Shown here: in pieces, positions 7,402 through 15,199 of the stretch
How positions within the stretch are numbered: the stretch's first letter is position 1
Layout of the letters: each line of letters begins with the position of its first letter
Source of the DNA: Desulfobacteraceae bacterium UBA2174
Lineage (GTDB): Bacteria > Desulfobacterota > Desulfobacteria > Desulfobacterales > UBA2174
NCBI GenBank assembly: GCA_002327445.1
Contig: DCWA01000015.1
Span: 1-38,723 of the forward strand
Reading direction: 5' to 3'
Length of the DNA: 38,723 bases
Made by a program: the position numbers and the translations under genes
Notes under the pieces: generated by a model
The model's input: only the letters and a program-made list of their open reading frames with translations
What the model was told of the DNA's origin: nothing
Database searches by the model: none

Positions 7402-8118
7402 TCAGAGTCCCATGTAGGCTTTGCGAACCGAGTCGGAGGCGAGCAGCGCCTTGGCCGGGCCCTCCTGCACGATGCGGCCGGTCTGGAGCACATAGCCGCG
7501 GTCGGCAATTTCCAGCGCCTCCTGGACCATCTGCTCCACCAGCAGGATGGTGGTTCCCTGGCGGTTGATTTCCACCACCGTGGCGATGACCTTTTCCACC
7601 AGCGCCGGCATCAGCCCCAGCGACAGCTCGTCGAGCATCAGCAGCTTGGGGCCGGACATCAGACCTCGGGCGATGGCGCACATCTGCTGCTCGCCGCCGC
7701 TGAGGGTCTCGGCCACCTGCTTGGCCCGGTCGGCAAGGATCGGAAAGAGGGTGAAGACCTGTTCGAGGCGCTGGTCGATCACGGCCCGGTTTTTTTCGGT
7801 GTAGGCCCCCAGTTCGAGGTTTTCCCGCACGCTGAGCTTGGCAAAGAGGCGCCGGCCCTCCGGCACGTAGCTGATCCCCTTGGCGATCATCGCATAGCCG
7901 GGGGTCTGGGTTATGTCCTGTCCCAGGAAACGGATTCGGCCCCGGGTCGGGTGGTGCAGGCCCGCGATGGCCTTCATAGTGGTGGATTTGCCGGCGCCGT
8001 TGGCGCCCACGATGGCCACGATCTCTCCCTGGCTCACGTTCAGGGACACGCCGTGCACCACCGGCACCCCATCGTAAGCGCAGTGAATTCCCTCGACTTC
8101 CAGCATCGCGTTGTTCAT
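7402..8118 (-). CDS. livF: Liv-type ABC transporter ATP-binding protein LivF
   Basis: A 238-residue cytoplasmic ATPase. Walker A is GANGAGKST (38-46), the signature is LSGGEQQ (139-145) and Walker B is LLMLDE (159-164), followed by LSLGL and the H-loop region. The start codon overlaps the livG stop (ATGA at 8115-8118), showing translational coupling. With LivG it forms the ATPase pair that powers the LivH-LivM channel for branched-chain amino acids or similar ligands. It is the last gene of the transporter set. Confidence 0.93.
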   Translation of the reverse strand: MNNAMLEVEGIHCAYDGVPVVHGVSLNVSQGEIVAIVGANGAGKSTTMKAIAGLHHPTRGRIRFLGQDITQTPGYAMIAKGISYVPEGRRLFAKLSVRENLELGAYTEKNRAVIDQRLEQVFTLFPILADRAKQVAETLSGGEQQMCAIARGLMSGPKLLMLDELSLGLMPALVEKVIATVVEINRQGTTILLVEQMVQEALEIADRGYVLQTGRIVQEGPAKALLASDSVRKAYMGL

Positions 8119-8870
8119 GAAGCCCCCGCCTGCTGCATCGCCTTGAGCCGTTGGCTGAATTTTTCCCCGAAGTAGGCCTTGATGACCGCCTCGTTTTCCA
8201 CCACCGCCGCCGGGCGGTCCTCGGCGATCTTGATCCCCCCGTCGAGGACGACGATCTTGTCGGCGATGGGCATGATCGCCTCCATGATGTGCTCCACCAT
8301 CAGAATGGTGATCCCCCCGTCGCGCAGTCCCCGGATCAGCGCGACCATCTCGCGCACCTCGGTGGAAGTGAGTCCTGCCACCGCCTCGTCGAGCAGCAGC
8401 AGCTTGGGGCCGGTGGCCAGGGCCCGGGCCACCTCCAGCCGCTTCTTGTTGCCGATGGTCAGGTCGCCGGCCGGCCGGTCCCGGTCGTCCTCCAGGAAAC
8501 AGGTCTTGAGACAACGGAGGGCGATTTCCATGGCCTTGGCCGAATCGGCCTGCCGCAGGTAGGCGCCCACCAGGATGTTCTCCAGGACGGTCATCTCCTT
8601 GAGAGGGCGAACCACCTGGAAGGTGCGGGCGATGCCCAGCCGGGAAATCTTCCAGGCGGGCAGCCGGGTGATGTCGCGGCCGTCGAAGACGATGCGTCCC
8701 GCGGTGGGTTTGCACATTCCCGCCAGGCAGTTGAACACCGTGGTCTTGCCGGCGCCGTTGGGTCCGATGAGGCCGACGATGGTTCCCGCCTCGACATCGA
8801 AGGAAACGTCGCGGTTGGCCACCAGCGACCCGAAGGTCATCGTCAGGTTGTCCACCTCGAGAAGGGCCAT
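8115..8870 (-). CDS. livG: Liv-type ABC transporter ATP-binding protein LivG
   Basis: A 251-residue ATPase, partner of LivF. Walker A is GPNGAGKT (36-43) and Walker B is LLLLDE (157-162). The ABC signature is unusual: LTIGNKKRLEVARAL (137-151) stands where LSxGQ-type sequences are expected, a known degree of divergence in LivG-like proteins. It begins one base after the livM stop codon region and overlaps livF by 4 bp, so it is firmly within the operon. Confidence 0.92.
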   Translation of the reverse strand: MALLEVDNLTMTFGSLVANRDVSFDVEAGTIVGLIGPNGAGKTTVFNCLAGMCKPTAGRIVFDGRDITRLPAWKISRLGIARTFQVVRPLKEMTVLENILVGAYLRQADSAKAMEIALRCLKTCFLEDDRDRPAGDLTIGNKKRLEVARALATGPKLLLLDEAVAGLTSTEVREMVALIRGLRDGGITILMVEHIMEAIMPIADKIVVLDGGIKIAEDRPAAVVENEAVIKAYFGEKFSQRLKAMQQAGAS

Positions 8871-8871
8871 G

Positions 8872-9879
8872 TTACACTCCCGTATCCGGCCGGGCCCCGG
8901 CCCGGCGGCGCCGGGCGCCGAAATCGGTCACGATCCCCATGATTCCCCCGGGCTGCTTGATCATCATGAGCACGATGATCAGGCCGAAAATGATCAGGTC
9001 TACCCCGCTTCCAAGGACCGTGAGGTAGGCGCGGGTGTACTCCTGCAGCGGGATGAGAATCATGGCCCCCAAGAGAGGGCCCCAAAAATTGCCCAGCCCG
9101 CCGAGGATCGTGATCAGCACGAATTTCATCGACATCTCCAGCGACATGACCATGGGCGGATCGACGCGGTAGTTGTACTGAACGAAAAATCCGCCGCACA
9201 AGGCCGCCAGGAATGCCGAAAAGGCCATGGCCGCCAGCTTGACCGCCGTGCTGTTGACCCCCAGCGACTCGGCTGTTTCCTGCCCTTCGCGCACCGCCCG
9301 CAGGTAGTAGCCGAGGCGGTGGGTCTCGATCCAGCGCACGATGCCGAAAATCAGGATGAACAGGGCCAGCGCCCCGTAGTAGAAACCGACCTTGGTCTGG
9401 GACCAGACGAAATTCTTCCATCCGTCCGTCAGAATCGGGTAGTCGAGGCCCAGGGCCCCGCCCACCCAGTCCCAGACCATGAACAGGCGGTTGAAAATTT
9501 CCACGATGGCAAACGTGGCGATGGCGAAGTAGTGGCCGCTGAGGCGGAAGCACGGCCAACTGATCAGCACCGCCACCACGGCGGCCAGCAGGGCGCCGAC
9601 CAGGAATCCCGGCCAGGGGGTCAGCCCGTAGGTCACCACCGCCATGCCGGCGCCATAGGCGCCGATGCCGAAAAACACCGAATGGCCGAAGGAGGTCTGG
9701 CCGGCATAGCCGCTGACGATGTTCCAGGACTGGGCCATGCTGGCGTACAGCAGCACCATGATCAGCACATGGGCGCGGAAACTGTTGCCGATGACCCCCG
9801 GAATCAGGGGCAAAACGGCCAACAGAAGGACCAGGATGCCCCAGACGAGGTCACGTTGTTGAAAGCGGGTTGTTTTCAT
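8872..9879 (-). CDS. livM: Liv-type ABC transporter permease LivM
   Basis: A 335-residue membrane protein with about ten hydrophobic segments. Recognisable LivM blocks include NIVSGYAGQTSFGHSVFFG (residues about 53-71) and LGGLGNFWGPLLGA in the C-terminal half, the loop that contacts the ATPase. The C-terminus is basic (ARRRRAGARP). It lies 6 bp after livH and 1 bp before livG. It pairs with LivH to form the translocation channel. Confidence 0.92.
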   Translation of the reverse strand: MKTTRFQQRDLVWGILVLLLAVLPLIPGVIGNSFRAHVLIMVLLYASMAQSWNIVSGYAGQTSFGHSVFFGIGAYGAGMAVVTYGLTPWPGFLVGALLAAVVAVLISWPCFRLSGHYFAIATFAIVEIFNRLFMVWDWVGGALGLDYPILTDGWKNFVWSQTKVGFYYGALALFILIFGIVRWIETHRLGYYLRAVREGQETAESLGVNSTAVKLAAMAFSAFLAALCGGFFVQYNYRVDPPMVMSLEMSMKFVLITILGGLGNFWGPLLGAMILIPLQEYTRAYLTVLGSGVDLIIFGLIIVLMMIKQPGGIMGIVTDFGARRRRAGARPDTGV

Positions 9880-9885
9880 CGGCCT

Positions 9886-10746
9886 CTACCATCCGAACAG
9901 GCCCTTGGGCCTGACCATCACGACCACCAGATACAACATGAACACGGCGACATATTTGAATACCGGCGCGATGTAGAACCCCGCCAGGGCCTCCACCATG
10001 CCGATGATCAACGCAGCCGCCAGGGCGCCCGGGACACTGCCGAAACCTCCCAGGGCCACGATGAGGAAGGCGATGAGCCCGAAGAGGCCGCCCACCTCGG
10101 GGTGAACGGCCAGGTAAGAGGTCATCAAGCCGCCCGCGATGCCGACGCAGGCCCCGCCCAGCCCGAAGACCAGGAGGTAGATGCGGTCGGTGTGGATCCC
10201 CATCAACTCGGCGGCCTCGCGGTCCATGGCGGTGGCCTGGATCGCCCAGCCCAGGCGGGTCTTCTTGATCAGATAATAGAGGGCGAAGAGCATCGTCACG
10301 GAAAAAACCCCGGTGACCAGTTGGGGCAGACCGATGGTGATGCTGCCGAGCATGATGGTTTTTCCCCCGAGCAGGGTGTCCTGCAGGATCCGGAAATTGG
10401 GCGAAAAGCGGTTCATGCAGAAATTTTTCAGGAAGAGGGAAAGCCCGAAGGTGGCCAGCAGCGGCGGCATGGCCGATTTGCCGATGCAGTGAGAGATCAC
10501 CAGGCGGTAGGTCAGGGCGCCGAGGATGAACAGGAAAACACCCGACGCCATCCAGGAGATCACCGGGTCTATCCCGCCGACGAACCCCAGCCAGAAACTC
10601 AGGTACATGGCCACCATGAGAAACTCGCCATGGGCGAAGTGAATGACGTCCATCACTCCCCAGATCAAGCTCAACCCGGCGGCCACCAAGGCGTAGAGCA
10701 TGCCGGTCAACAGGCCGTCGATCATCACCTGGGCAAAGATATCCAT
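9886..10746 (-). CDS. livH: Liv-type ABC transporter permease LivH
   Basis: A 286-residue membrane protein of the LivH family, with the typical start GLLTGMLYALVAAGLSLIW (residues about 11-29), the DVIHFAHGEFLM block and IVALGGFGSVPGALAAA near the end. The ribosome binding site is GGAGG 7 nt before ATG 10746. It is separated from the upstream binding-protein gene by 82 bp containing a strong hairpin. Confidence 0.92.
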   Translation of the reverse strand: MDIFAQVMIDGLLTGMLYALVAAGLSLIWGVMDVIHFAHGEFLMVAMYLSFWLGFVGGIDPVISWMASGVFLFILGALTYRLVISHCIGKSAMPPLLATFGLSLFLKNFCMNRFSPNFRILQDTLLGGKTIMLGSITIGLPQLVTGVFSVTMLFALYYLIKKTRLGWAIQATAMDREAAELMGIHTDRIYLLVFGLGGACVGIAGGLMTSYLAVHPEVGGLFGLIAFLIVALGGFGSVPGALAAALIIGMVEALAGFYIAPVFKYVAVFMLYLVVVMVRPKGLFGW

Positions 10747-10771
10747 GGAATCGCCTCCGGTCGGGCGGAGT

Positions 10772-10804
10772 GGGGCTGGACGCCCGTTGAAGGCATCCAG
10801 CCCC
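10772..10804 (-). promoter_or_regulatory. Intergenic hairpin between livK and livH
   Basis: In the minus-strand transcript a 13-bp stem (GGGGCUGGAUGCC pairing with GGCGUCCAGCCCC, one G-U pair) encloses a short loop. There is no U tract. Such stems between a binding-protein gene and its permease genes often protect the upstream message from 3' decay, giving more binding protein than channel. The function here is inferred. Confidence 0.6.
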
Positions 10805-10828
10805 GATTCAGCCGGTTGGGCGGAAGGA

Positions 10829-12088
10829 TCAGCGCTTGTCCCAGGGCGTCATGGGGACGGTGGCGGCCTGTTCGGCGTAGCTCAACGGGAAGACCGGCAT
10901 GTACTTGCCGCCGTGGAGCTGGGTGACGATGCTGGTAGCCTTCATGTTCTGCCCGCCGGGGCCGAAGGCGACCTTCCCACCCAAGGAAAGGGGCGAATCG
11001 AAGGTCTCGGAGCGCAGGATCGCGGCGACCTTTTCCACGTCCAGGCTTCCGGCCTTCTCGATGGCCTGGGCCAGCACCAGCAGGGCGACGGCTTCCTGGA
11101 TGGAATCGCTGTCGAAGGGTACGCCGACCTTGGCGGTATAGATCTTTTCCACGGCCGCCACATCCGGCATGTACTTGGCGCCGATTTCAGGCGAGTAGCC
11201 CGTGCCGCCCATGAAGAAGTCGCCGTCGGGGCCGAGCTGCTGGGCGATCTTGGGATCCTGGTAGCCGGTGCAGTAGTTCAGCGTCACCTTGGGCAGCCAG
11301 TTCATCTGCTTCATCGTGCGCACCCAGAGGGTGTAGTCGCCGCCCAGGCAGGCGCCGAAGACCGCGTCGGGATTCTTGGCCTTCAGCGTCTGCACTTCGC
11401 TGTTGAGATTGGTGGCGCCGGGGTTGAAGGCCACATCGGCCAGCACCTCGAAACCGGCGGCCTTGGCCGCGGCCTTGCCTTCGTCGGCGGCATGCTTGCC
11501 GAACTCGGTATTCTCGTAGATCAGGCCGATGGTCTTGATCCCGGCCTTCTGGTTCTGGTTGAGCCACTGGATGTATTCGACGAATTCATGGGACTCGGTC
11601 TTGTCCGTGGGCGCGCAGCGGAAGAAGTACTGGTAGTTGCGCTCGGTGAGGGCTGCCGAACTGGAGCAGCCGCTGAGGAAGATGCGTTTCATGCGCTCGG
11701 CCACCGCGGAGGCCGGCTTGGTCACGGCGCTGTTGTAGCAGCCAATCATCGCCCAGACCCCTTCCTGGTTGAAGAGGCGCTCGGCTTCGGACTTGCCCAC
11801 GTCCGGTTTGCCCTGATGGTCGGCGACCACCAATTGGATCTTGGTGCCGCCGAGGATTCCCTCCTGGGCCGCCAGGGGCACCTTGAATTCGGGATGGGCG
11901 TTGTTGATCACTTCCGCGGCGGTTTCCACGGCCGCCACGCAGCGCTGGCCGGCGGTGGCCACCGGACCGGTCAAGGGAAAGACCACCCCGATCTTGAGCA
12001 CCTTGTCCGCGGCGGTGGCGCTTCCGGCAAAGAGGCCCAAGCCGAACACACACAATCCAACGACGGCCAACAGCTTTCGCGTTTTCAT
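10829..12088 (-). CDS. livK: Liv-type ABC transporter substrate-binding protein
   Basis: A 419-residue periplasmic binding protein. Residues 1-26 form a Sec signal peptide (MKTRK, hydrophobic core, probable cleavage at ATA-ADK). The mature start KIGVVFPLTGPVA is the classic Leu/Ile/Val-binding fold opening, and IGCYNSAVTKPAS corresponds to the ligand-contact loop. The ribosome binding site AAAGGA lies about 8 nt before ATG 12088. It heads the livK-H-M-G-F operon. The ligand cannot be read from sequence; short-chain or branched amino acids and amides, or aromatic acids, are all known for this family. The nearby branched acyl-CoA genes make leucine-type ligands attractive but unproven. Confidence 0.88.
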   Translation of the reverse strand: MKTRKLLAVVGLCVFGLGLFAGSATAADKVLKIGVVFPLTGPVATAGQRCVAAVETAAEVINNAHPEFKVPLAAQEGILGGTKIQLVVADHQGKPDVGKSEAERLFNQEGVWAMIGCYNSAVTKPASAVAERMKRIFLSGCSSSAALTERNYQYFFRCAPTDKTESHEFVEYIQWLNQNQKAGIKTIGLIYENTEFGKHAADEGKAAAKAAGFEVLADVAFNPGATNLNSEVQTLKAKNPDAVFGACLGGDYTLWVRTMKQMNWLPKVTLNYCTGYQDPKIAQQLGPDGDFFMGGTGYSPEIGAKYMPDVAAVEKIYTAKVGVPFDSDSIQEAVALLVLAQAIEKAGSLDVEKVAAILRSETFDSPLSLGGKVAFGPGGQNMKATSIVTQLHGGKYMPVFPLSYAEQAATVPMTPWDKR

Positions 12089-12135
12089 GTTCCCATCCTT
12101 TCTTCAAGTGGTGAGGGGTTCCAAAAAAGCCCTTT

Positions 12136-12169
12136 GAACGGGATGTTGTCAGGAAACCGGGTCCCGTTC
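12136..12169. promoter_or_regulatory. Inverted repeat in the livK leader
   Basis: GAACGGGA and TCCCGTTC, perfect 8-bp arms with an 18-bp spacer, lie about 50-80 bp upstream of the livK start. It could be an operator or a leader hairpin. No U tract follows. Confidence 0.35.
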
Positions 12170-12360
12170 GGGGGCAATTCACCAAAAAAATTTAGAAACC
12201 CTAACTAGGTGAAAAAGTCAAGGAATTTGTCCGAAGGAAAAATCGGTTCAGTTTTTTCAAACTCTTCGCGCCGCGGGTATGGCCCCGTCAGGGTTTTGCG
12301 AGCATCGTTGCGAGGGATTTTTTCGGGTTTGTGCGCTCCTCTGGCCGGTGTCCCTGACTG

Positions 12361-12424
12361 CAGATCCCTCGTCGTAAACTCCTCGGGATGACAGAAGGGG
12401 TGGTCGGGATGACAGAAGGGGTGG
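12361..12424 (+). repeat. Half-copy of the GGGATGACA palindromic repeat plus a 21-bp tandem repeat
   Basis: 12361-12393 matches the right arm of the palindromic element at 34931-35032 (AGATCCCTCGTCG...CTCCTCGGGATGACA). Its end is then duplicated as two adjacent 21-bp units (12383-12403 and 12404-12424), with a third partial unit running into the long direct repeat. This is intergenic repeat DNA, with no sign of coding. Confidence 0.7.
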
Positions 12425-12543
12425 TCGGGATGACACTTGTTTCCCGTGTCATTCCAAACGTCAGAGGAATCCGCAGCTGGGAAGATCGGCTGCAAACGGT
12501 GACACTCGACCAGAAAATTGGCAGAGGCCCTTGCTTTGACGGA
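12425..12543 (+). repeat. 119-bp direct repeat, copy 1
   Basis: Identical base for base to 35049-35167, in the same orientation, 22,624 bp apart. The match continues with a single mismatch through CCCTG. It begins with the end of a GGGATGACA element and includes TGTCATTCC...GAGGAATCC, a degenerate left arm of the same palindromic family. It lies just upstream of the orphan ABC ATPase gene. Confidence 0.9.
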
Positions 12544-12684
12544 ACCCTGGCGCCGCGGGCCAGTTGCTTGACAGAACCACCACCGGATAGTATCCGCCTT
12601 CAGGGGGGCGTCACGGCCGTCGGGCAGGCGGCTCGGGACAATCCTCTCGGACAAACGCAACGCGTTCTCGGGAGCCGCGACAAG

Positions 12685-13413
12685 ATGATCACCTTCCGCA
12701 AGGTCAACAAATGGTTCGGCAAGCTGCACGTCCTGAAGGACATCGACTTGCACGTGGATCCCGGCGAAGTGGTGGTCGTCTGCGGGCCGAGCGGCTCGGG
12801 CAAAAGCACCCTGATTCGTTGCATCAACCGACTGGAGGACATCGAGCAGGGCGAGATCGTCGTCGACGGCTTCCCCATTCACGACAGGCGCGTCAACCTC
12901 ACCGCGGTGCGCGCCGAGATCGGCTTCGTCTTCCAGCAATTCAACCTCTACCCGCACATGACGGCCCTGGAAAACATTACCCTGGCGCCGATCAACGTTC
13001 GCCGCCTGCCACGGGAAGAGGCCCGTGCGTTGGGCCTGGCCCTGTTGGAGAAGGTGGGCATCCGAGACAAGGCCAACGGCTATCCCGCCCAGCTTTCCGG
13101 CGGCCAGCAGCAGCGGGTCGCCATTGCCCGGGGGCTGGCCATGCGCCCCAAGATCATGCTCTTCGACGAACCCACCAGCGCCCTGGATCCCGAGATGATC
13201 AACGAGGTTCTAGACGTCATGCGCGATCTGGCCCGGGAGGGAATGACCATGGTGGTGGTCACCCACGAGATGGGCTTTGCCCGGGAGGTGGCCGACCGGG
13301 TCTTTTTCGTGGACGCCGGCGAGATCCTGGAGGTCGCCCCACCGAAGGACTTCTTCTCCAGTCCCCGGCACGAGCGGACCCGCTCCTTTCTCGGCAAGAT
13401 CCTGAGCCACTGA
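12685..13413 (+). CDS. Polar amino-acid-type ABC transporter ATP-binding protein, orphan
   Basis: A 242-residue ATPase of the GlnQ/HisP type. Walker A is GPSGSGKST, the signature is LSGGQQQRVAIARGL, Walker B is IMLFDEPTSALD, and the GlnQ-style end (HEMGFAREVADRVFF) is present. ATG 12685 fits the family start MITFRKVNKWFG; the open frame extends upstream only through repeat DNA. The ribosome binding site (GGAG 10 nt upstream) is weak. No binding protein or permease gene is adjacent, so it either serves a transporter encoded elsewhere or is a leftover. The repeat block directly upstream suggests rearrangement separated it from its partners. A strong terminator follows. Confidence 0.9.
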   Translation: MITFRKVNKWFGKLHVLKDIDLHVDPGEVVVVCGPSGSGKSTLIRCINRLEDIEQGEIVVDGFPIHDRRVNLTAVRAEIGFVFQQFNLYPHMTALENITLAPINVRRLPREEARALGLALLEKVGIRDKANGYPAQLSGGQQQRVAIARGLAMRPKIMLFDEPTSALDPEMINEVLDVMRDLAREGMTMVVVTHEMGFAREVADRVFFVDAGEILEVAPPKDFFSSPRHERTRSFLGKILSH

Positions 13414-13503
13414 GCCCCGGCCGGCGGGAAACCCTTTTCCCTCTTGTTCTTCCCGGGGAAGAAGCCGTGAAGAATCCCTTTTTTCCCCGAGGCCGCCAAA
13501 ACA

Positions 13504-13538
13504 AAAGAGGAGCGATGGTGGGATCGTCGCTCCTCTTT
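13504..13538. terminator. Bidirectional intrinsic terminator
   Basis: A perfect 12-bp stem (AAAGAGGAGCGA with TCGCTCCTCTTT) around an 11-nt loop. The A-rich left and T-rich right flanks let it work in both directions, between the + strand ABC ATPase gene and the convergent minus-strand gene at 13601. Confidence 0.8.
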
Positions 13539-13600
13539 CCGATTTTCCGGCGTTGAAATGGATTGTCGAACGCCGCTATCGCAATAACCGATCGCGCCTC

Positions 13601-13960
13601 TCAGCAGGACGGATGGATCGCCGCCACCAGGGCGATCTGGCAGGTCGCCCCGGGGCTGCCGTCACCGGCCACGAAACGGTAGTCCGCGCCATCCACAGTC
13701 CCCACCGCCTGTGGCGCGTCCACCGCGGTGGCCACGACGACAGCGCTGCCCGTGTCGCGGCTGACGAACTCATAATCGCTGCGGGAAACGATGCCGGCCG
13801 AAGCCCAGGCCTCGGCCTCGCCGCCCTCGACCACCGTTGTGGAAGAGGACGATTTGATGAACTCGACATCCCGTGGCTCCACATCACCGGCCAGGGCCGG
13901 GCCGGTCGTCACGATGCCGATGATCGACAGTATCAACAGTACTTGGGCTATGCGCTTCAT
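13601..13960 (-). CDS. Small exported protein of unknown function
   Basis: A 119-residue protein with a clear signal peptide (MKRIAQVLLILSIIGIV..., probable cleavage after PALA near residue 24). The mature part is acidic and Val/Ala/Ser-rich with no motif I recognise, ending in CQIALVAAIHPSC. The two cysteines near the C-terminus (CQIALVAAIHPSC) could pair. The ribosome binding site AGGGGGAT precedes ATG 13960. A good promoter lies about 135 bp upstream. It is a single-gene unit ending at the shared terminator. Confidence 0.7.
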   Translation of the reverse strand: MKRIAQVLLILSIIGIVTTGPALAGDVEPRDVEFIKSSSSTTVVEGGEAEAWASAGIVSRSDYEFVSRDTGSAVVVATAVDAPQAVGTVDGADYRFVAGDGSPGATCQIALVAAIHPSC

Positions 13961-14093
13961 GTGATCCCCCTATCTTCCTGCCCCCACGGGCTCCTGAGAC
14001 ACCCCGCCGGGAGCGGCGTTGGCAAAGTTGAATCGTTTGGGCGCGGCAATCCGCCATGAGTGGGCAGCGCCGTCAAAATCCTGAGTTGGCCTC

Positions 14094-14121
14094 AATTTAG
14101 TCAGCGCCCGGGACATGTCAA
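14094..14121 (-). promoter_or_regulatory. Sigma-70-type promoter for the small exported protein gene
   Basis: On the minus strand, TTGACA (14121-14116), a 16-bp spacer and TAAATT (14099-14094). The -35 is perfect consensus and the -10 matches 4 of 6. It would give a leader of about 125 nt before ATG 13960. Confidence 0.5.
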
Positions 14122-14241
14122 TGGGGGGCGGTGATCAAATTCCGATCTTGCCTCGGGGCGCACGATGCCTATGGTAACGGCAATCCCATCCCCGAAACGG
14201 GCATGGAAGCGTTGACGACCGCAAAACCGAGGAGGTGCGCC

Positions 14242-14382
14242 ATGGAAAAGGACAAGCGTCTGGCCAGCGCGGAATGCGCCCGGCGATGTGAAGATCGATA
14301 TTTTCGTTGCGTATCGACGACCTACACCGGATGCGCGGAGGTGCTCCGGGTCTGCCGGGACAGATGTCCCCGTGAAGGATAG
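14242..14382 (+). CDS. 46-residue cysteine-rich protein
   Basis: A tiny gene with an excellent ribosome binding site (GAGGAGG, 6 nt before ATG 14242). The product has six cysteines in a mirror-symmetric pattern, C-x3-C-x6-C-x7-C-x6-C-x3-C, spread over two predicted amphipathic helices. The symmetry suggests a disulfide-locked or metal-binding helical hairpin, but no signal peptide is visible, so metal binding in the cytoplasm is also possible. I do not recognise a named family. The frame could extend upstream to 14131, but that part lacks a ribosome binding site. An intrinsic terminator lies about 130 nt downstream. Confidence 0.6.
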   Translation: MEKDKRLASAECARRCEDRYFRCVSTTYTGCAEVLRVCRDRCPREG

Positions 14383-14513
14383 GCCTCCGGAGGTTCAGCC
14401 TCGCCGCAACCATCGCGGGTGCTTGCAATCCGGCCGTTGATTGGGTACCGTGGTCGGAATCATGCAATCGCCAGCCGCGAGGGACTGCCGCCATGAATGA
14501 ACGGACAGCCCAT

Positions 14514-14556
14514 ACCCGGTACGCCACAGCCGATGAGGCCAGCGTGCCGGGTTTTT
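14514..14556 (+). terminator. Intrinsic terminator
   Basis: An 11-bp stem (ACCCGGTACGC with GCGTGCCGGGT, one G-U pair in RNA) followed by TTTTT. It ends the transcript of the small cysteine-rich gene and insulates the J-domain gene. Confidence 0.65.
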
Positions 14557-14629
14557 CATTTTTGGCGAGGGGCTGCCGCGCGACTTTGCGATCAACGGCG
14601 AAACCGCATTTCGGCAGGGAGACGACCCG

Positions 14630-15199
14630 GTGAAGCAAAACGAGTTTCTCGACCACTACGAGAGTTTGCAGGTCAGTCCCAACGCGGACCAGGAGACCAT
14701 CGAGCGTGTGTTCCGCTTCTTGGCCAAGCGCTATCACCCCGACAACGGCAGCTCGGGGGACGTGGAGCGCTTCAGCATGCTGGTGGAGGCGCACAACGTG
14801 CTTTCCGATCCGGAAAAGCGTGCCGCCTACGATGCCACTTACGACCGTGTTCGGGCCGTCCAGACCCAAATTCGCCAGGAAAGCGATGCCCTGGGCGATA
14901 TGGGAGGCGATGAGGCCCTGCGCCACGGCATCCTTTCGACCCTTTACATCGCTCGGCGGCGCAATGCCAAGGATTGCGGGGTCGGCTCGGTTCACCTGGA
15001 GCAGGTGCTGGAATGCCCCCAGTACCAGATGGATTTTCACATCTGGTACCTCAGGGAAAAGGGTTGGGTGGAGCGCACGGAAAACGGCATGTTCGCCATC
15101 ACCGTCGCCGGCGTGGACGAAGTGGAAAAGAAGCGCCTGATGGTCAAAAAGGAGCTGCTTCTCACCGCACCGGCACCGGAAAGATTGAAACAGCCATGA
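14630..15199 (+). CDS. J-domain protein with a C-terminal winged-helix-like region
   Basis: A 189-residue protein starting at GTG 14630 (GGGAG 8 nt upstream). Residues about 6-70 are a J domain with the essential HPD tripeptide at 36-38 and the typical helix IV (SDPEKRAAYDATYD). It should stimulate the ATPase of a DnaK partner. The rest (about 90-170) lacks the Gly/Phe and zinc-finger regions of true DnaJ and looks like a small helical/winged-helix fold ending in KGWVERTENGMFAIT, perhaps a client- or partner-binding module. Its stop overlaps the start of the next gene (ATGA), so the two are co-translated. Confidence 0.85.
   Translation: MKQNEFLDHYESLQVSPNADQETIERVFRFLAKRYHPDNGSSGDVERFSMLVEAHNVLSDPEKRAAYDATYDRVRAVQTQIRQESDALGDMGGDEALRHGILSTLYIARRRNAKDCGVGSVHLEQVLECPQYQMDFHIWYLREKGWVERTENGMFAITVAGVDEVEKKRLMVKKELLLTAPAPERLKQP

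Noticed and set aside
8575..10926. A 783-codon open frame on the + strand
   Set aside because: It is antisense to livG, livM and livH, has a His/Gln/Asp-rich composition typical of the complement of GC-rich genes, and lacks any domain.
10700..12208. A 502-codon + strand frame opposite livK
   Set aside because: Shadow of livK; the composition is Gly/His/Val-rich with no recognisable family.
12361..12435. Possible CRISPR-like tandem array
   Set aside because: Two and a half adjacent 21-bp units with no spacers and no cas genes; it is a local duplication of a palindromic repeat end.
12388..12684. Upstream extension of the ABC ATPase frame
   Set aside because: The extension translates repeat DNA, including the 21-bp tandem and the 119-bp direct repeat; the family start is at 12685.
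14383..14629. Possible small gene MNERTAHTRY... before the J-domain gene
   Set aside because: No ribosome binding site, and the stretch contains an intrinsic terminator.
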